Positions 37,960-49,788 of a stretch of 64,000 bases of DNA are shown here, piece after piece. A program made the translations under genes and the position numbers. Under the pieces are notes generated by a model that was not told where the DNA came from, did no database searches, and was given only the letters and a program-made list of their open reading frames with translations. Each line of letters starts with the position of its first letter. Within the stretch, counting starts at the first letter, position 1. This stretch comes from Salvator merianae (Eukaryota; Chordata; Lepidosauria; Squamata; Teiidae): the NCBI GenBank assembly GCA_003586115.2, contig QVOM02000042.1:71236101-71300100 (forward strand), written 5' to 3'.

Positions 37960-38085
37960 CATTAATCAGGAGCAGCCTGCTGGATCAGTTTCAGGGCCAT
38001 TTAATCCAGCATCCTGATTTTGGAGTGGCCAACTAGATGTTCGTGCAAAGCCTGCAAGCAACCCATAAGCACGAGCTAGACAGAC
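37960..38085 (-). repeat. LINE/SINE 3'-end remnant
   Basis: 'cctgctggatcag', 'ttaatccagcatcctg' and 'gagtggccaac' are the reverse of the LINE 3' end seen at 38930-39330, a common reptile repeat. Confidence 0.6.
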
Positions 38086-38119
38086 TGCTTGTTAGTTTAT
38101 ATAATACAAGGAAGACTTA

Positions 38120-38561
38120 GGGCCTGTTTGCACTTACCTCTTAGTGAGCATGCAGATGCTCATTAGGTAAGTGTGTCTGCACTCTGGCGCAGCATCCAGG
38201 AGCATCTACAGTCATTCCTGAATGCTACTAGCTTTGGAATGCTAAAATGTGGTCCACAGCTTGATTGGGAGCAGCTGGATGGCTCCTGGTCAGCAGCGTT
38301 TGCATCCTCTTTGGGTGCAAACGCTGCAAGTGGGTGGTACAGCATAGCTGTAGCCGGACAGTCATGCACTGCACCCCAACCATTGCCACCGTCATGGCGA
38401 TCGGGCCTGCCCTGGATGGGCCATTTGCACTGGGAGTACTGTTGGCCCAGTACAGGGCTATTCTAGCACTCACAGAGTGAATGGCTGCCATGCCGCTGAG
38501 TCTTTACTAGCTTAGAATGGTACTGGTATGCTTTTCTAGGGCGGTCAGTGCAAAAAGGCCC
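38120..38561. mobile_element. MITE, 442 bp, with subterminal hairpin
   Basis: Ends GGGCCTGTTTGCACTTACC and GTGCAAAAAGGCCC. Flanks TTA (38117-38119) and TCA (38562-38564) agree at two of three bases. Just inside the left end, arms ending in GAGCAT and ATGCTC form a hairpin (about 38132-38170). Homologous to 57766-58193 and, inverted, to 50922-51557. Confidence 0.8.
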
Positions 38562-38929
38562 TCACATTCTCTATATTCTATAGTGCAGTGCATACCCATT
38601 CCATACTGCTTCTGAATTTTTTGCTAGTACAAATAATGAAGGGAAGGGATAAGGCAAAACTGAAGTCTGCATCCTTTTCCTTTGGAGCATTCAGCTACCC
38701 TTCGTGGTAGTCATTAACAGACTAACAGAGTAGACTAGTTCCCAAACAGGATTATGTGCCATTCTAGGGGTGCATGAATAGATTCAAGAGGGTATAAAGC
38801 TATAAGAAAATATTTAATTTTTAATCTTAAGTTCAGCTGAAATAACTTGTTGGGGACACAAAATAATCACAGGTGAATTAGTAATGAATATTTACATAGC
38901 AATGATAAAAAAACCTACTATACAATATA

Positions 38930-39330
38930 AACTGCAAATGAAGCTGATGGGCATGAGCGTAAGACCAACAAGGGGCAGTGTTTTTTCACCCAGAGCATCA
39001 TCGGTCTATGGAATGTACTACCAGAAATGGTGGTGACAGCAACCAGCCTCAATAGCTTTAAGAAAGGGTTAGACAGATTCATAGAGGTCAGTGTATCAAT
39101 GCCTACTAGAATGGATGCTTAGATACGGCCTCCAGGTTGGAGAGACAGGCAGGATGCCTCTAAAGTCCATTTGCTGGGTGTCGAGAGCAGGTGAAGGTTG
39201 TGCCCTTGCTTTCTGCTTGAGAATGTCTAGAAGCAATTGAAGGGCCTTTGAGTGTGACAGGATGCTGGACTAGATGGGCTGTGTGGACTGATCCAGCAGG
39301 GTTCCTTTTATATTCTTATGTTCCTAAAAA
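38930..39330 (+). repeat. LINE 3'-end, L2/CR1-like
   Basis: Contains 'ggatgctggactagatgggc', 'gatccagcagggtt' and a final 'ttatgttcct', the signature 3' end of an abundant reptile LINE. The upstream part ('ctatggaatgtactaccaga') echoes the W-N-x-L-P end of the LINE reading frame. Confidence 0.7.
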
Positions 39331-39448
39331 TCTAAAGAAAGGCAGCTTCTTTTTGGTCAAAACATCAGAGACATGAGAGTCTGGTGAAAAGGGATGTCGT
39401 CATACCAAAAAGTTTTAGAATCACTGAGGTAGGCAGAATTAAGTCATT

Positions 39449-39520
39449 ATCTACCTACCTATCTATCTGTCTATCTATCTATCTATCTATCGATCCATCC
39501 ATCCATCCATCCATGCATCC
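39449..39520. repeat. (CTAT)n(CATC)n microsatellite
   Basis: Compound tetranucleotide run with a few interruptions. Confidence 0.9.
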
Positions 39521-40029
39521 GATTTATATCTTGTCCTTACATAAAATCTCAAAGTATTGTTACAAAAGTAATTAATTTGTCATAAATATGACTGTGCAAA
39601 AATAATTAAAAACTCATTTCCAGACATATAAACAGCAGATTTTACTACTTTTCTTTAAAAGGAACAACGAGGGAACTTGCTGGGTCTCATAGAGGAGGGA
39701 ATTTCACAAAAGGAGCAGCACCAGAGAGAAAAATTTGTATAATCTTTTGCTCTGTCTTTGCAATTACAGTAGATTTTTTAAAAAATCTTGTTTTGTAAAT
39801 GATATATTGCTGAAAGCAAAGGTACACAGAAAAGAGCTAACAGAGAAACTGATCAGCAGCAGCTACACATTGGCAGTCTTCACATACTGAGTGACACCAA
39901 CAATTGCAAAAGCTAACACCTTCCAATTTACAGTTGGAGCAACTAGATATATAGCCAAAGAAGTGTCATGGAAAGGCCAAAGACATTTCAAAAATACGAA
40001 AAAAATATCAAAATTGAACATTCAATATT

Positions 40030-40150
40030 ATATCAATTGTATTTATTTATTACAGAATGTCTATACTGCTCTTCACTGTAGTTTCAGGCGGTATACTAAT
40101 AAAACATTAAAAATATCAAAACCATAAGAAACAAAATGAATCAATTAAAG
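40030..40150 (-). repeat. LINE 3'-end remnant
   Basis: 'tgtatttatttattacagaatgtctatactgct' and 'ggcggtatactaataaaac' are the antisense of a LINE tail. Confidence 0.45.
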
Positions 40151-41483
40151 GATTAAAAATATAAGAATTAATGCAATAAGGACACAGCTCCTCTTCCTAT
40201 GCATACAGTTAAGAAACACTGACTTGCAAAATAACTTTATAAAGAATACCAGCTTAAAAGCAATCCAAATGCGGTCCAAAATTCAATGTTCCAAATGAAG
40301 AGTGATGGCATATTCCAAAATGCAGCTGCCAAAATGGCACAGAGTCCCAGAAATTCCAAATGAAACTGAGGTCCACCATAACACACATGAAGTTGCCATA
40401 CTATGAAGCAGAGTATTATTGACAGGTCCTCTTCTGAGACAAGTTTGCATTCCTGCAAATCACAGTACTGAGCAATGTGCTCAAAAGGCCTGAGCAATAA
40501 AGCATGTCTCCATGATGTGGGCCAAACTGTTCTGACGGCACAAGCACACACACATTTGCTCGAGCAAAAATGAACACTGGGGTTTAGACACGCAAGGAGG
40601 GGAAATAAAGAGTGAACCAGGATATGGAATTACAATAAAGCTCTGTGCTATTATCAAGGACATCTCTTCCAAATTCCCTCTTAACTGATCTTACTGCCAG
40701 TCATACAAGTAACAATTTTTTATTCAAGAAAGTGCTACTTAAAAGTCTGTAGCCAGATACTTTGCTTTGTAAACCTTCTCAAACTCAAATCTGGATACCC
40801 TAAGAGTAAAGAACATAGAGGTGATTCTCCATCAAAATAATAAGAATTATATATCAGAAACCTACGGAATCTGAAGTTCCCTGTTAGCATGGTCCTATAT
40901 ATCTCTATTCAAGTTCAGTGGAGTTTATTTGAAATATACCAGCATAGGATTATTGCCTATAAGTAGTTTTATTATTTCCTTTAAAAAAAAAAAAAGTCTT
41001 ATTAAATTCAATTAGATTAACCCAAGAAATTATGTACGGTCATCCCTTACATACTAACATGTCAATTACAGGCAATAATTTCACTTTTATGCAATTCCAG
41101 TTATACTTAGTCTAGGAATTGGAACTACTTCTGTATACTGAAGAGCCACACTTGTGAAACCATGTTACAGAATTCAAACCAGTAGTTACGGGAAATACTG
41201 ATCCAACAGTGGCATATAGCTGCTTTCAAGCCTGGGAAATCAGGCTTGGAAACAACTGCTTTAAATGGCCATTTAGGCTAGGATGGTATGCATGCTAGCA
41301 TTCACCATTTGACCAGCCAGCATTGGAACCTGACCCTTCCTGAGCTAAATACAGAATGTAGATGCGGTTTAAAAATCTCACTAAAAACAATAACTTTCAT
41401 GTTCACTTGGCGGAAAGCTCTCCTGTTAAATCAGTTTCAGGCAGCAGCTTCACTAACATTTTGAAGATATCCAGGAGTTGAAG
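40151..41483. other. Non-coding stretch
   Basis: No gene supported. Near 41,034-41,190 'tacggtcatccctta' looks like the end of a pogo/Tigger-type mariner remnant, but no partner end was found. Confidence 0.35.
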
Positions 41484-41873
41484 CAGGGCTGTAAGTCAAG
41501 AGTCGGAGAGTCAAAGTTGGAAGCAATTATTGAGTTGCTGGAATCGGAGTCCATAAAAATGTAGCAACTCCAACTAAAAAGTTTACAAAAATTGTTTAGC
41601 GTTACTCAACATTTGTAACTTCATTAATAAATAATATAGAACAGCCACAACAGCACAGCTGTAGCCTTTAAGTCCAAACTTTAACAGGTGAGGTTGCTAA
41701 AAAGTAGCCTGATGATTCACACTGGCAGTGACAAAATGCCTTGCATGTTCTGTGCTATCAATCAATATAGAAAATATATAATTAGTTTAATTACAAATGT
41801 AAGAGTCAGAGTCAGTGGTATCAAAACTTGAGAATCAGAGTTGGAGGTTTTGTGTGCCAACTCCACATCCCTG
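41484..41873. mobile_element. hAT-like DNA transposon remnant, 390 bp
   Basis: Left end CAGGGCTGTAAGTCAAGAGT; reverse-complemented right end CAGGGATGTGGAGTTGGC. Many 'gagtcggagt'-like units lie inside both ends. Flanking 8-mers agttgaag and ggtggaag match at six of eight bases. This looks like a widespread 'CAGGGCTGTGGAGTCGG' repeat family. Confidence 0.65.
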
Positions 41874-42524
41874 GGTGGAAGCACCTTCATTTGAGCAGCA
41901 TGGCTGAAGCAGCTTCCCATCTCCTTTGTCACTGGGCCAGGTCAGCTTAATAAGCTGTCACACCTTCATACAGCAGCCAAGATTGGGCTGTCTTCTCACA
42001 AGTCAGCTGTTGCGCACAGAAGCCTCGAGGAGCCCATGGGAAGAGAAGGGTAAGTGCATGGGGTAGCAAAATTCAAAGACCCTTAGGTACTTTTTCCACA
42101 CCCATCTTGATGCCCCAGAGGCACAAGCACAAGTCCTAAGATTCCTTGCCATGGTACATAATGGATGTGCACCATACTGGAGAAATGGGAAAAGCATCTA
42201 AGGCCATGCGTTATAGACTTCACCTCAGTCTTGTAATTTAGATTTGCCAGTTTTGCTGAAGTGCATCTTTCCTTAAAAACCACTGTAATTCTGTTCACAC
42301 AGCACACTGTTAGAAGTGAAGCACTTTCCATGAACGCAGTAAGGATGAAGTGAGATTCCAAACGTACTTTACCCTTCCTGTGGAATACGCCCTCCAAATA
42401 GACTAGTCTCACACTTGTCACACTGCCATGTTAATGGCAGGAAAATATCTTTTTTTATTTTGCCAGAGATTTTAATCTTAACACTTTGATCTTTTTTATT
42501 TCCTGAACCACACGCTTTGATTCG

Positions 42525-42760
42525 GTACAGTCGATCCTCTAAAATTCTAGGATTCCGTTCCTGGAAAATGTTGATTTAAAAGAATCCGCTTTATGAGGGC
42601 AATAGACTTCAATGTAAATCTAGGGCTTAGGGTAACTGCTTGTGGGTAACTGGCCTATACAAAATTGTATTGACTTGAACGAGAAAGGTTTCTCAATGCA
42701 AGCCAGTGTAGGAAAGAAACTGTATTGAAAGGGGAATAGCACAGGCCCATCAGGAAACAG
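42525..42760 (+). repeat. Mariner (pogo/Tigger-like) remnant
   Basis: 'tacagtcgatcctct' followed by 'ggattccgttcctggaaaatg', 'aatccgcttta' and 'cttcaatgtaaatctaggg' recalls Tigger-like termini inserted at TA. The right end was not found. Confidence 0.45.
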
Positions 42761-42769
42761 TCAGCATGG

Positions 42770-43200
42770 GGGCAATGTCAGAACACACAAATGCTGCCCC
42801 TGAATTTGTACCACAGATGCTCATCCACACCCAGACAAGGGTTCCTCATGTTAAACACACAAATGCCAGACTCTCAAATCAAGACACAGATCTACCACAG
42901 ACTGTACTCCTGAAACACTCTGATACCACTTCCCAGCCACAACTAAGCAGAAAGCTGTCAAAATCCACCAAATAGACAAATGAACCCACAGAACACACAT
43001 ATCAATGACTCACTCCATTTCCCCTGCCACACTCGAAAGCACTCAAAGGCCCACAGCAACCATTACAAAACATATAAAACTCACCAAAATGCAGTCAAAA
43101 CTCATCAAAGGACACGAATCCACATTCAGAAGTCACATTTTCAAAAAGAGCCATGCTAAGCATTTCCCTCACTGCACAGAGATAAGTTGGAAAATGGCTA
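42770..43200. other. G-poor, A+C-rich tract
   Basis: By hand count only about 25 G in the 240 bases 42841-43080, with C far more common. No reading frame of note and no clear repeat unit. Confidence 0.5.
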
Positions 43201-43360
43201 TAGGACTAAGAAAAAGGTTCCAGCATGATTCCCCTTTGACTTCAGACTTTTGGCAACAAAAAGTGCAATAACAAGCCACAGAATCACTCAATGAAAAGTA
43301 TAGTAGCTATTTGTTAGACATGTAATAGCGAGTCTGTGTTAAATAAATTTGCTTTATAGA

Positions 43361-43553
43361 GTTGTTGTTGTTGGGTACCACTGAGTTGTGGTTGACTCCT
43401 GGTTGACTGCATGGGCACTTCCAAGCAGTTTTCTCAGCAAAGATACAGAAGTGGTTTGCTATATCCTGCTTCTAGGGAGAGGCTGGAGATCGAACTGGCA
43501 ACCCTCTGCTTTTCAGGCAGTTAGCTCTACCATTGAGCTGCAGCTGTTCCCTT
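43361..43553 (-). mobile_element. Sauria-type SINE
   Basis: Minus-strand tRNA-like head (GCAGCTCAATGGTAGAGC, then GTTCGATCTCC), body 'aaaccacttctgtatctttgc' and a GTT-repeat end (CAAC repeats on the minus strand). Sense to ZNF462. Confidence 0.85.
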
Positions 43554-44295
43554 ATAAGGAGGATGTACTATATTATACTTCTATTGGCAACTAAGTTTTA
43601 GTTAGTAATTGATCTTTTAAATCCACCTGGAAACTGTCTACAATTACAAGTGCCTACTGTTTTTTCTTTATCCCACCAAACTTCTACTATATTTTTATAA
43701 TCAAATGTATCATTTTAAGTGGTTTATCTTTCTTCCTGACACTTATTTTTGTAAACTGCTTTGATATTTTTATGTCAGCCATGTAGAAATGTTTAAAATA
43801 GAATAAAATAGAATAATAAGTGCTTTGAAAAACCTTACTATCTTCTTTGTGTCCTCCTTACTTTAATTTTACTTTACTTCTGACCTTTTACTCTGCTTGA
43901 GAAATTTCAGAGGCTGGGCCAGTTAAAATCATAGGGTGGTTTATCTGGGAGTAAATCCCATGGTATGCAATCACGTACAACCTCAGCAGGCATAAATACA
44001 CACAGTTCAAACAAATCCAATGGGGAGAGAAAAGATTTGGCTTCTTGTACTTGGCTACCATAAAAGCTTTTGGCTACCACAAGAACAAATGGGAAATTCC
44101 CAGTTATTCCCAAGTTGGTAAATTTGGAAGACCTGAATTCTAGGCATCCTTCCCAGAGTAGCAAGCATTTCCACAGAAATTGAATTCAGGAAGAAATTAT
44201 GATGCCGAAATAAAAGCATAGTCTGATACCCCAAGCAAGTACAATCTTAACTACTAATTTTTAATTTTTTTTTAATTAAAGGCCATATATTGTTT

Positions 44296-44450
44296 TTGTT
44301 GATAGGTACCATCAGGGTGGCTCATCTGGTGACTATATGGAGTTTTCATGGTTTGCCATTCTGTTCTTCATCAGGGGAGATGCTGGAAGTCAAATATTTG
44401 ACCTTATACTTTCCAGACAGCTGCTTTACTACTAAGTCTCAGCCACTCCC
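44296..44450 (-). mobile_element. Diverged Sauria-type SINE
   Basis: Same layout as 43361-43553 in shortened, mutated form: 'gtttgccatt', 'gagatgctgg', 'cagacagctgctttactactaagtctcagcc'. Confidence 0.7.
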
Positions 44451-45440
44451 AAAGGACCTATATATACACTAAGTAAAATATGAATGAATGAATGAAGCAA
44501 ATAAGCAAGCAAGTAAACAAACAAACAAACAAGAAGCAATGCAGTGGTGGCCCAACAAGATGACCTAATGCTTTCACTTATCTGAGAATTAGGAGAGAAA
44601 ATGCATGTGATTTTGTCAGGTTTGACCTTAAACCTTTAAACAAAAGCTGACACATTTCCTCACAGTAGTTTTCTTTTTAGAACAGTTGGCAAACTTGCCC
44701 AGGACAGAAAATATCTGGCAAAATGTTTCCCCATAAATCTGCTGCCAACATATTTTTAGTGTTTCTTTTTCTCGTCTTTAGCTATTGTGAAGGTGTATTA
44801 ATTTGTGTAGGCTGTTGAAGATCACTGGAGAGGGTTTCCTAAGCAGAAATACAGACAAAGAAAGTATCAGAAGCACAAGTAAGAAAACACAGCAAATAGA
44901 AAATGATGGGTGTGAAGGTCATTTTAACCAGCACTGACTGCCCAACTAAAATGCAAGCATTTAGGACCTTTGAGAGAAATATGTACGTGGCAATATAATC
45001 ATGCCCTGGAATTTTAATGTCGTTTTATTTCCACAGGAGTCAGAATGTTTTTATTCGGAACGATGTGGGATTTGGGTTGATGCTGCTTATTAACAAACTG
45101 CTTTTTAATCACATATATTCATCACATTTCCACCCTAGTACTTTCACAAGCGTAACATCAGAGGCATCACTGGGATAGATTAGGAACATGATCTCTCCAG
45201 ACATTAGAACCTGAGACATTATAGATATTATTGGGCTACAACTCCTATCCAGCAGTGCTGAGCAAAATAATACAGGAGATCAAAAGCAAGGTTTCATTTG
45301 CACCTCCTCCACTGCTCCACCAGCTCCATTTCACAAGTCCCTTCTCCCATCATCTTAGACCACTGATGGTACCAGCTGCTGAAAGGCTACAAGATGGCCA
45401 CACAGATGAATGAAAAACAAGGACAAGGCAACTGTGAAGT
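44451..45440. other. Repeat-poor stretch, candidate conserved non-coding DNA
   Basis: Begins with short AATG, AAGC and AAAC runs (about 44,482-44,532). From 44,560 to 45,130 no repeat or coding frame is recognised. Conservation is untested. Confidence 0.25.
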
Positions 45441-45441
45441 G

Positions 45442-45517
45442 TGCACGACAGTGAAGATTAGCATGGTCCCTGCACAGGGATGACACACAAATTTATAAAG
45501 CATTTCATATTTTTTTT
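45442..45517 (+). pseudogene. U6 snRNA pseudogene, 5'-truncated
   Basis: 'gaagattagcatggtccctg', 'cacagggatgacacacaaat' and 'aaagcatttcatatttt' follow the 3' two-thirds of U6 spliceosomal RNA with scattered substitutions and then a T run and an A run. The conserved 5' stem and the ACAGAGA box are not intact (ACAGTGA here), so it is not a functional gene. Confidence 0.88.
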
Positions 45518-46046
45518 ATTTTAAAAAAAAGTCTACATGCCATATCAGACACTGTTTGATTCTACTGAGGTGAAGTGGAATTTCAGGTCCACCTTTGCAT
45601 ACAAATTCAGTACACCAGGGGAAAGATTAGCCTTGAAACTTTCTCCTTGATGTGGGCTTTCCACATACAGGAAGCACACTACACAGACTGCTTTGTACTA
45701 GCAACATTCCCTTATGCGCAGAACAATGACATCAGAGGGTTGTCTCATTCATTCCAATAGATTCCCAGTTTATGGATATCTGATGCTGATTACTACATTC
45801 CAAAATGATCGCTCAACAGATTGATAAGAAATATAGTAAAATTTGATTGTTTTAAAGACATAGTAGTATGGGTGGAGGGGAGAATAAGCCAGGGGACAGA
45901 AGAAGGAAAGAAAAAAAAAGAAAAGCAAAAATAGTTATATGAAAGCATAAAACCATTTTATTGGGATTTAAATGCTTGGAGATCAAGAAGAATAAAAATC
46001 TATTCATACAGTTACATTCATTAACAAAATAGAAATACATGTTTTA

Positions 46047-46245
46047 AGCCATTTCAGCACTTACCATTACTATTCCAGTACAAGACAGGCTGCACCCGAA
46101 TAAGTAATCTGTCGCAATTTAGGTCAGATTGCTCCTGGTGTAGAACAAGGCCATCTACATTAGGATAATTTGTTCTGCACCAGCCCCACGATAGCTCCGA
46201 AGCTCACACCGGCTTTGGAGTCAGCACCAGGGACCTCCAAATGCA
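46047..46245 (+). mobile_element. Truncated MITE, left part only
   Basis: Left end GCCATTTCAGCACTTACC, then 'ctgcaccagccccacgatagctccgaagctcacaccggctttggag', which matches 26802-27297. The right half is missing. A consensus splice donor in ZNF462 sense is read from 46059-46065. Confidence 0.65.
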
Positions 46246-46399
46246 CTTATTTGAAGGCTTATCTGCTTGGGACTGAACATTTTCCATTGTCACATTTTCT
46301 GATCAGTAAATACTTCATTTAGTGATTAGTAAGCACTTCATAGCAAGTAAGCACTTAATGTATTGTTTACTGCTATTTCTGTAATAATATAATAATTTT

Positions 46400-46500
46400 G
46401 TACTGTTATACTACATTGTTTCCTGGGTTTTGTTGTAAACTGTCTTGAGCATTTTATTTTGGAAAGGCAGTATGCAAATAAATTGAATGAATGATCAAAT
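46400..46500 (+). repeat. LINE 3'-end remnant
   Basis: 'ttgtaaactgtcttgagcattttattttggaaaggcagtatgcaaataaa' then an AATG run: the typical reptile LINE 3' end. Confidence 0.65.
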
Positions 46501-47110
46501 GAATTGAACTGAATGCACATATTAGGTATCTAGCACAACAACACTACATAAAATTCTATTTAAGTTATCAGATGTTCTAATAAGTGAATAAAGCAATAAA
46601 GCACCTGGATAAGACTTGCCACAAATTAACTAACTGATACATTTCCGAAGCACATGCGAAATTTGCATTCTAATCACTGCTAAGATTTGAGGAAAGATTA
46701 CTTTGAAAAGTTATTTTACTAGTAAAGATTTTTCCTTATATCTTCTTTCCTTTTTTTATCCCTTACCACCATTCCTCAAAGTACTACCAAAAATACTGCA
46801 GAAAAAGGGAATTCATTACTAACACTTAGCATATAAATACTTCAATTCAAACTTGCACAGCTTTTGATCTACCAGGCTTCATCCAAGTATTGCAGTCAGT
46901 CTGGAACCTAGCAATCCTTCCATTTTTTGCAGACAGACAGCAAAACAAATGTGAAATGTGCAAAATGGCAAACTGTGAGGTGCTCCTAGCTTTTGTTGTC
47001 TTCACATCATCAAAGAAATCAAAATAAGAAATAAGTGTTTGCACCTAATCCATCAAAGTTTGCATCATTTGTTTTGGTCCCATAGAATTCACCGGCAAGA
47101 AGACCTCTGA
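46501..47110. other. Non-coding stretch, nothing recognised
   Basis: AT-rich, no gene or repeat family recognised. Confidence 0.45.
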
Positions 47111-47200
47111 GACCCTTTTTGCCCTAATTCCCCAGGGCCTACCGTAGTCTGCAGTAGCATGCGGATATAATGTAGAATAGGGCCCAGTGGAGAGAAAGCC
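47111..47200. mobile_element. Short decayed palindromic MITE
   Basis: Left end GACCCTTTTTGCCC, right end GGGCCCAGTGGAGAGAAAGC, with 'gatataatgtagaataggg' inside, all matching the palindromic MITEs at 21592 and 22787. Confidence 0.6.
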
Positions 47201-48113
47201 TAAGTTATTCATAGGTAACTTCAATGTCACACTCTTTGTGGAATGGGGAGCATCATGACAAGAACACATACAAAGAAAACAGCAATAAAGTTCCTTTTCA
47301 GTAACTTCTGCTGCAGTTAATACTGTTTGCTTAGAACAGTCAGAGGTAGCCTTATTTGGGTAGAGAGAGAACTCATATTTACAATATCTGAAGTTCTGTT
47401 GTTAAATGGGCCAGATATTATCCAAATGTTTTAACAGAGTACACACGCAGATGCTCCAAGAGAGTTTTAGTAAAGTCATCGAATTATTAAATGCACAAGC
47501 CTCAGAAGCAAGTCATTATTCTCATTTGTAAATTTAGTGCTGTTATCAGGGGATGCGAGATATGAAAACAAACGGCTGGCCAACCAGTTAACCAGTTAAT
47601 ACATTTGTAAAACCTATTTTCATGTGTGTTACTTGCAGTATAATTGTTGTTGAAATTGTGGGTTTTTGAAAGGCTCACAGTACCAATAAATCCATATTTT
47701 ATTTTTGTTACATTTTTTTCAAGGAGAGAGTTTAAATTAATTTAAAAGAGCATGTGGACATCTCTTCTCAAGTTTAAGTGAGACCAGAACTTTAAAATGA
47801 GCTTGACTTAATTTTAAATCCACAGATATTTTCTGAATGCAACATCACCAGTAAGCATGGCCAATATTGAAGAGTTAAGCAGGTTGCAGTCCAAGAACCA
47901 TCTGAAGACTCAAGGTTGTATTAAAGAAAGACAGCCAGTGTTTTTCTTGAATTCAAGCTGGGTTTGCACTGCATCACATAGCAGCAGCAGTTACACCAAT
48001 AATGAAAACTGCCCTGTATGCTAGCTGAATGGTTTCCCAGTCCCCTGAGCAAATTACTCAGTGAGCCTATTATTGATTTTTTTTCCAATTTATTTTAGTT
48101 TGTGCTAGTTTCT
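47201..48113. other. Repeat-poor non-coding stretch
   Basis: No gene supported. 47,380-47,700 shows no recognised repeat. A weak 5S-like phrase near 47,860-47,920 was not accepted. Confidence 0.4.
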
Positions 48114-48608
48114 GGGTGTTCCTGTACTTACCTTTGCTGTACCATTCCAGGAAGACCATGTCAAGCAAGAACAGTCCAGCAGCTAAAGGGGGCCAGCTGT
48201 ACCAGAACAAGCTATCCACATTTGGAAAACTGCTCTGTTGCAGCCCCCGCATCAGCCTTAAAGATCACACCATCTTTGGAGCCATCCTTTGCATACTCCT
48301 ATGGCCCAAGAACCATTTTGGTGGCGCAATTTGGTGCACAGTCGAAATGGATCCTCCACTAAACCAGAACAAGGAGACAAGCACCCTTCTGCGTGTTTCC
48401 CTGTTTCGTTTCCAGTGGCCTCTAAAATCCACCAGGTCTACTAGTATCCCGGGCTAGGAGGCTATTTTGTCTGCCTAGCCTGGGCTACACTCTGTCCAAT
48501 GTGAATGGAGCATATAGTTGTGGGCATGGCCTCCCTTAAATCAATTCACATGTGGAAGGCTGCTGGATCCCTTTGTGGATTGATTTAAAGGTAAGTGCAG
48601 AAATGGTC
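48114..48608. mobile_element. MITE, 495 bp, full length
   Basis: Ends GGGTGTTCCTGTACTTACCT and AGGTAAGTGCAGAAATGGTC. TCT flanks both sides (48111-48113 and 48609-48611). The interior aligns with 26802-27297 and 61273-61716 ('ccaaaatgga' type phrases, 'gtctactag', 'tgtccaatg'). Confidence 0.82.
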
Positions 48609-48611
48609 TCT

Positions 48612-49590
48612 GAGTCTCCCATGCAACAATCATATGTGATCAGCTGTGCTAACAAATGGAGGCTGCTACCTGTGACCTATCCCTAAAATTAAAAGTGGGC
48701 CAGGTTTCTTGCACAGAAGGAAGAAACAAAAAACTAGGCAAGAAAAGCAATGAAAAATCAGGTCTTGTTTCTTTTATTTAATGATACATGTATTTCATGA
48801 TACCAGTACGTTCCAAACACAAGGATCTGTACCCTGGACTCTCATGATGCTTCCTCCAGATGTCATATTGCTAAATCACAGACTACACTCATGCACAGAA
48901 ACTAAATTCTAAATATCATGTTCCTGCCATGCTCCAAAATCATTCATCCAAAAATCACAAATCCATTTGCTCTTCTAAATTTTCAAGTAAATGGAAGAAA
49001 TCGCAGTTATACAGAACTGGATAATACTAGAGACAGAACCATAGGGATCATGGACATATTTCATGACAGTACCATGCCTCAAAAGCACAGATGTCATCAT
49101 GGGTTTCCTTGATTTCTACACAAATCCCCCCAAACACCACTGTCATATTAGATAATATTTATATGTGCAAACTGAAACTTTAGAATCACAAGCTGGTTCT
49201 ATAACACATTACAAAAAGAAAGAAAAAAAACGGAGCATGGATCCTATGGACTTTAGAGCAGGCTGTTCTAAATTTGCATCAAATGAATTATTTTTTCCTC
49301 CATGGGCTGAAGAAATAAATTTATAGCATGTGATCACAACACATATCCACAAATATGAAAAGAATCCAAATAAATAAATCACAGAATTGATACTTCACTG
49401 TGCCACTAAAACATATGTTTGTTGACCAAATTCTTATTTTTTCATTTTGATACTACTCTCTAACACAGGAGTTCCCCCCGCTTTTTTTTCCCAGTTCAAT
49501 GTGAATTGTGGTTTCATGGTAGTATGCTATCAAGAAGATTCTTAAAAACAAAAATAATAGATAGAACTTTTACCTAAATCTTTTAAAACC
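48612..49590. other. Non-coding stretch, nothing recognised
   Basis: No gene or repeat family recognised. Confidence 0.45.
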
Positions 49591-49594
49591 AAGT

Positions 49595-49788
49595 AAGGTA
49601 GCTATAGCTCAGTGGAAGAGCAAGCTGCCTGGAGAACAGATGGTCCCTGGTTCAATCCCCAGCCTCTCCCCAGAAGTAGGCAATGGCAAACCACTTCTGC
49701 ATCTCTGCCAAGAAAACTGCATGCAGGGACCCATGGAAGTGTATATGCACTCAGTCACAACTCACTGCTCGCCAGCAACAAAAACGAA
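49595..49788 (+). mobile_element. Sauria-type SINE
   Basis: Head TATAGCTCAGTGGAAGAGC (A-box-like) and GGTTCAATCCCC (B-box-like), body 'caatggcaaaccacttctgc', end CAACAAAAACGAAG. Antisense to ZNF462, unlike the other four copies. Confidence 0.85.

Noticed and set aside
47850..47925. Second 5S-like sequence ('gaagagttaagcaggttgcag')
   Set aside because: Only a short match; the downstream 5S box is not recognisable.
49595..49665. tRNA gene
   Set aside because: A- and B-box-like words are present, but the sequence continues as a Sauria-type SINE and no cloverleaf acceptor stem is formed.
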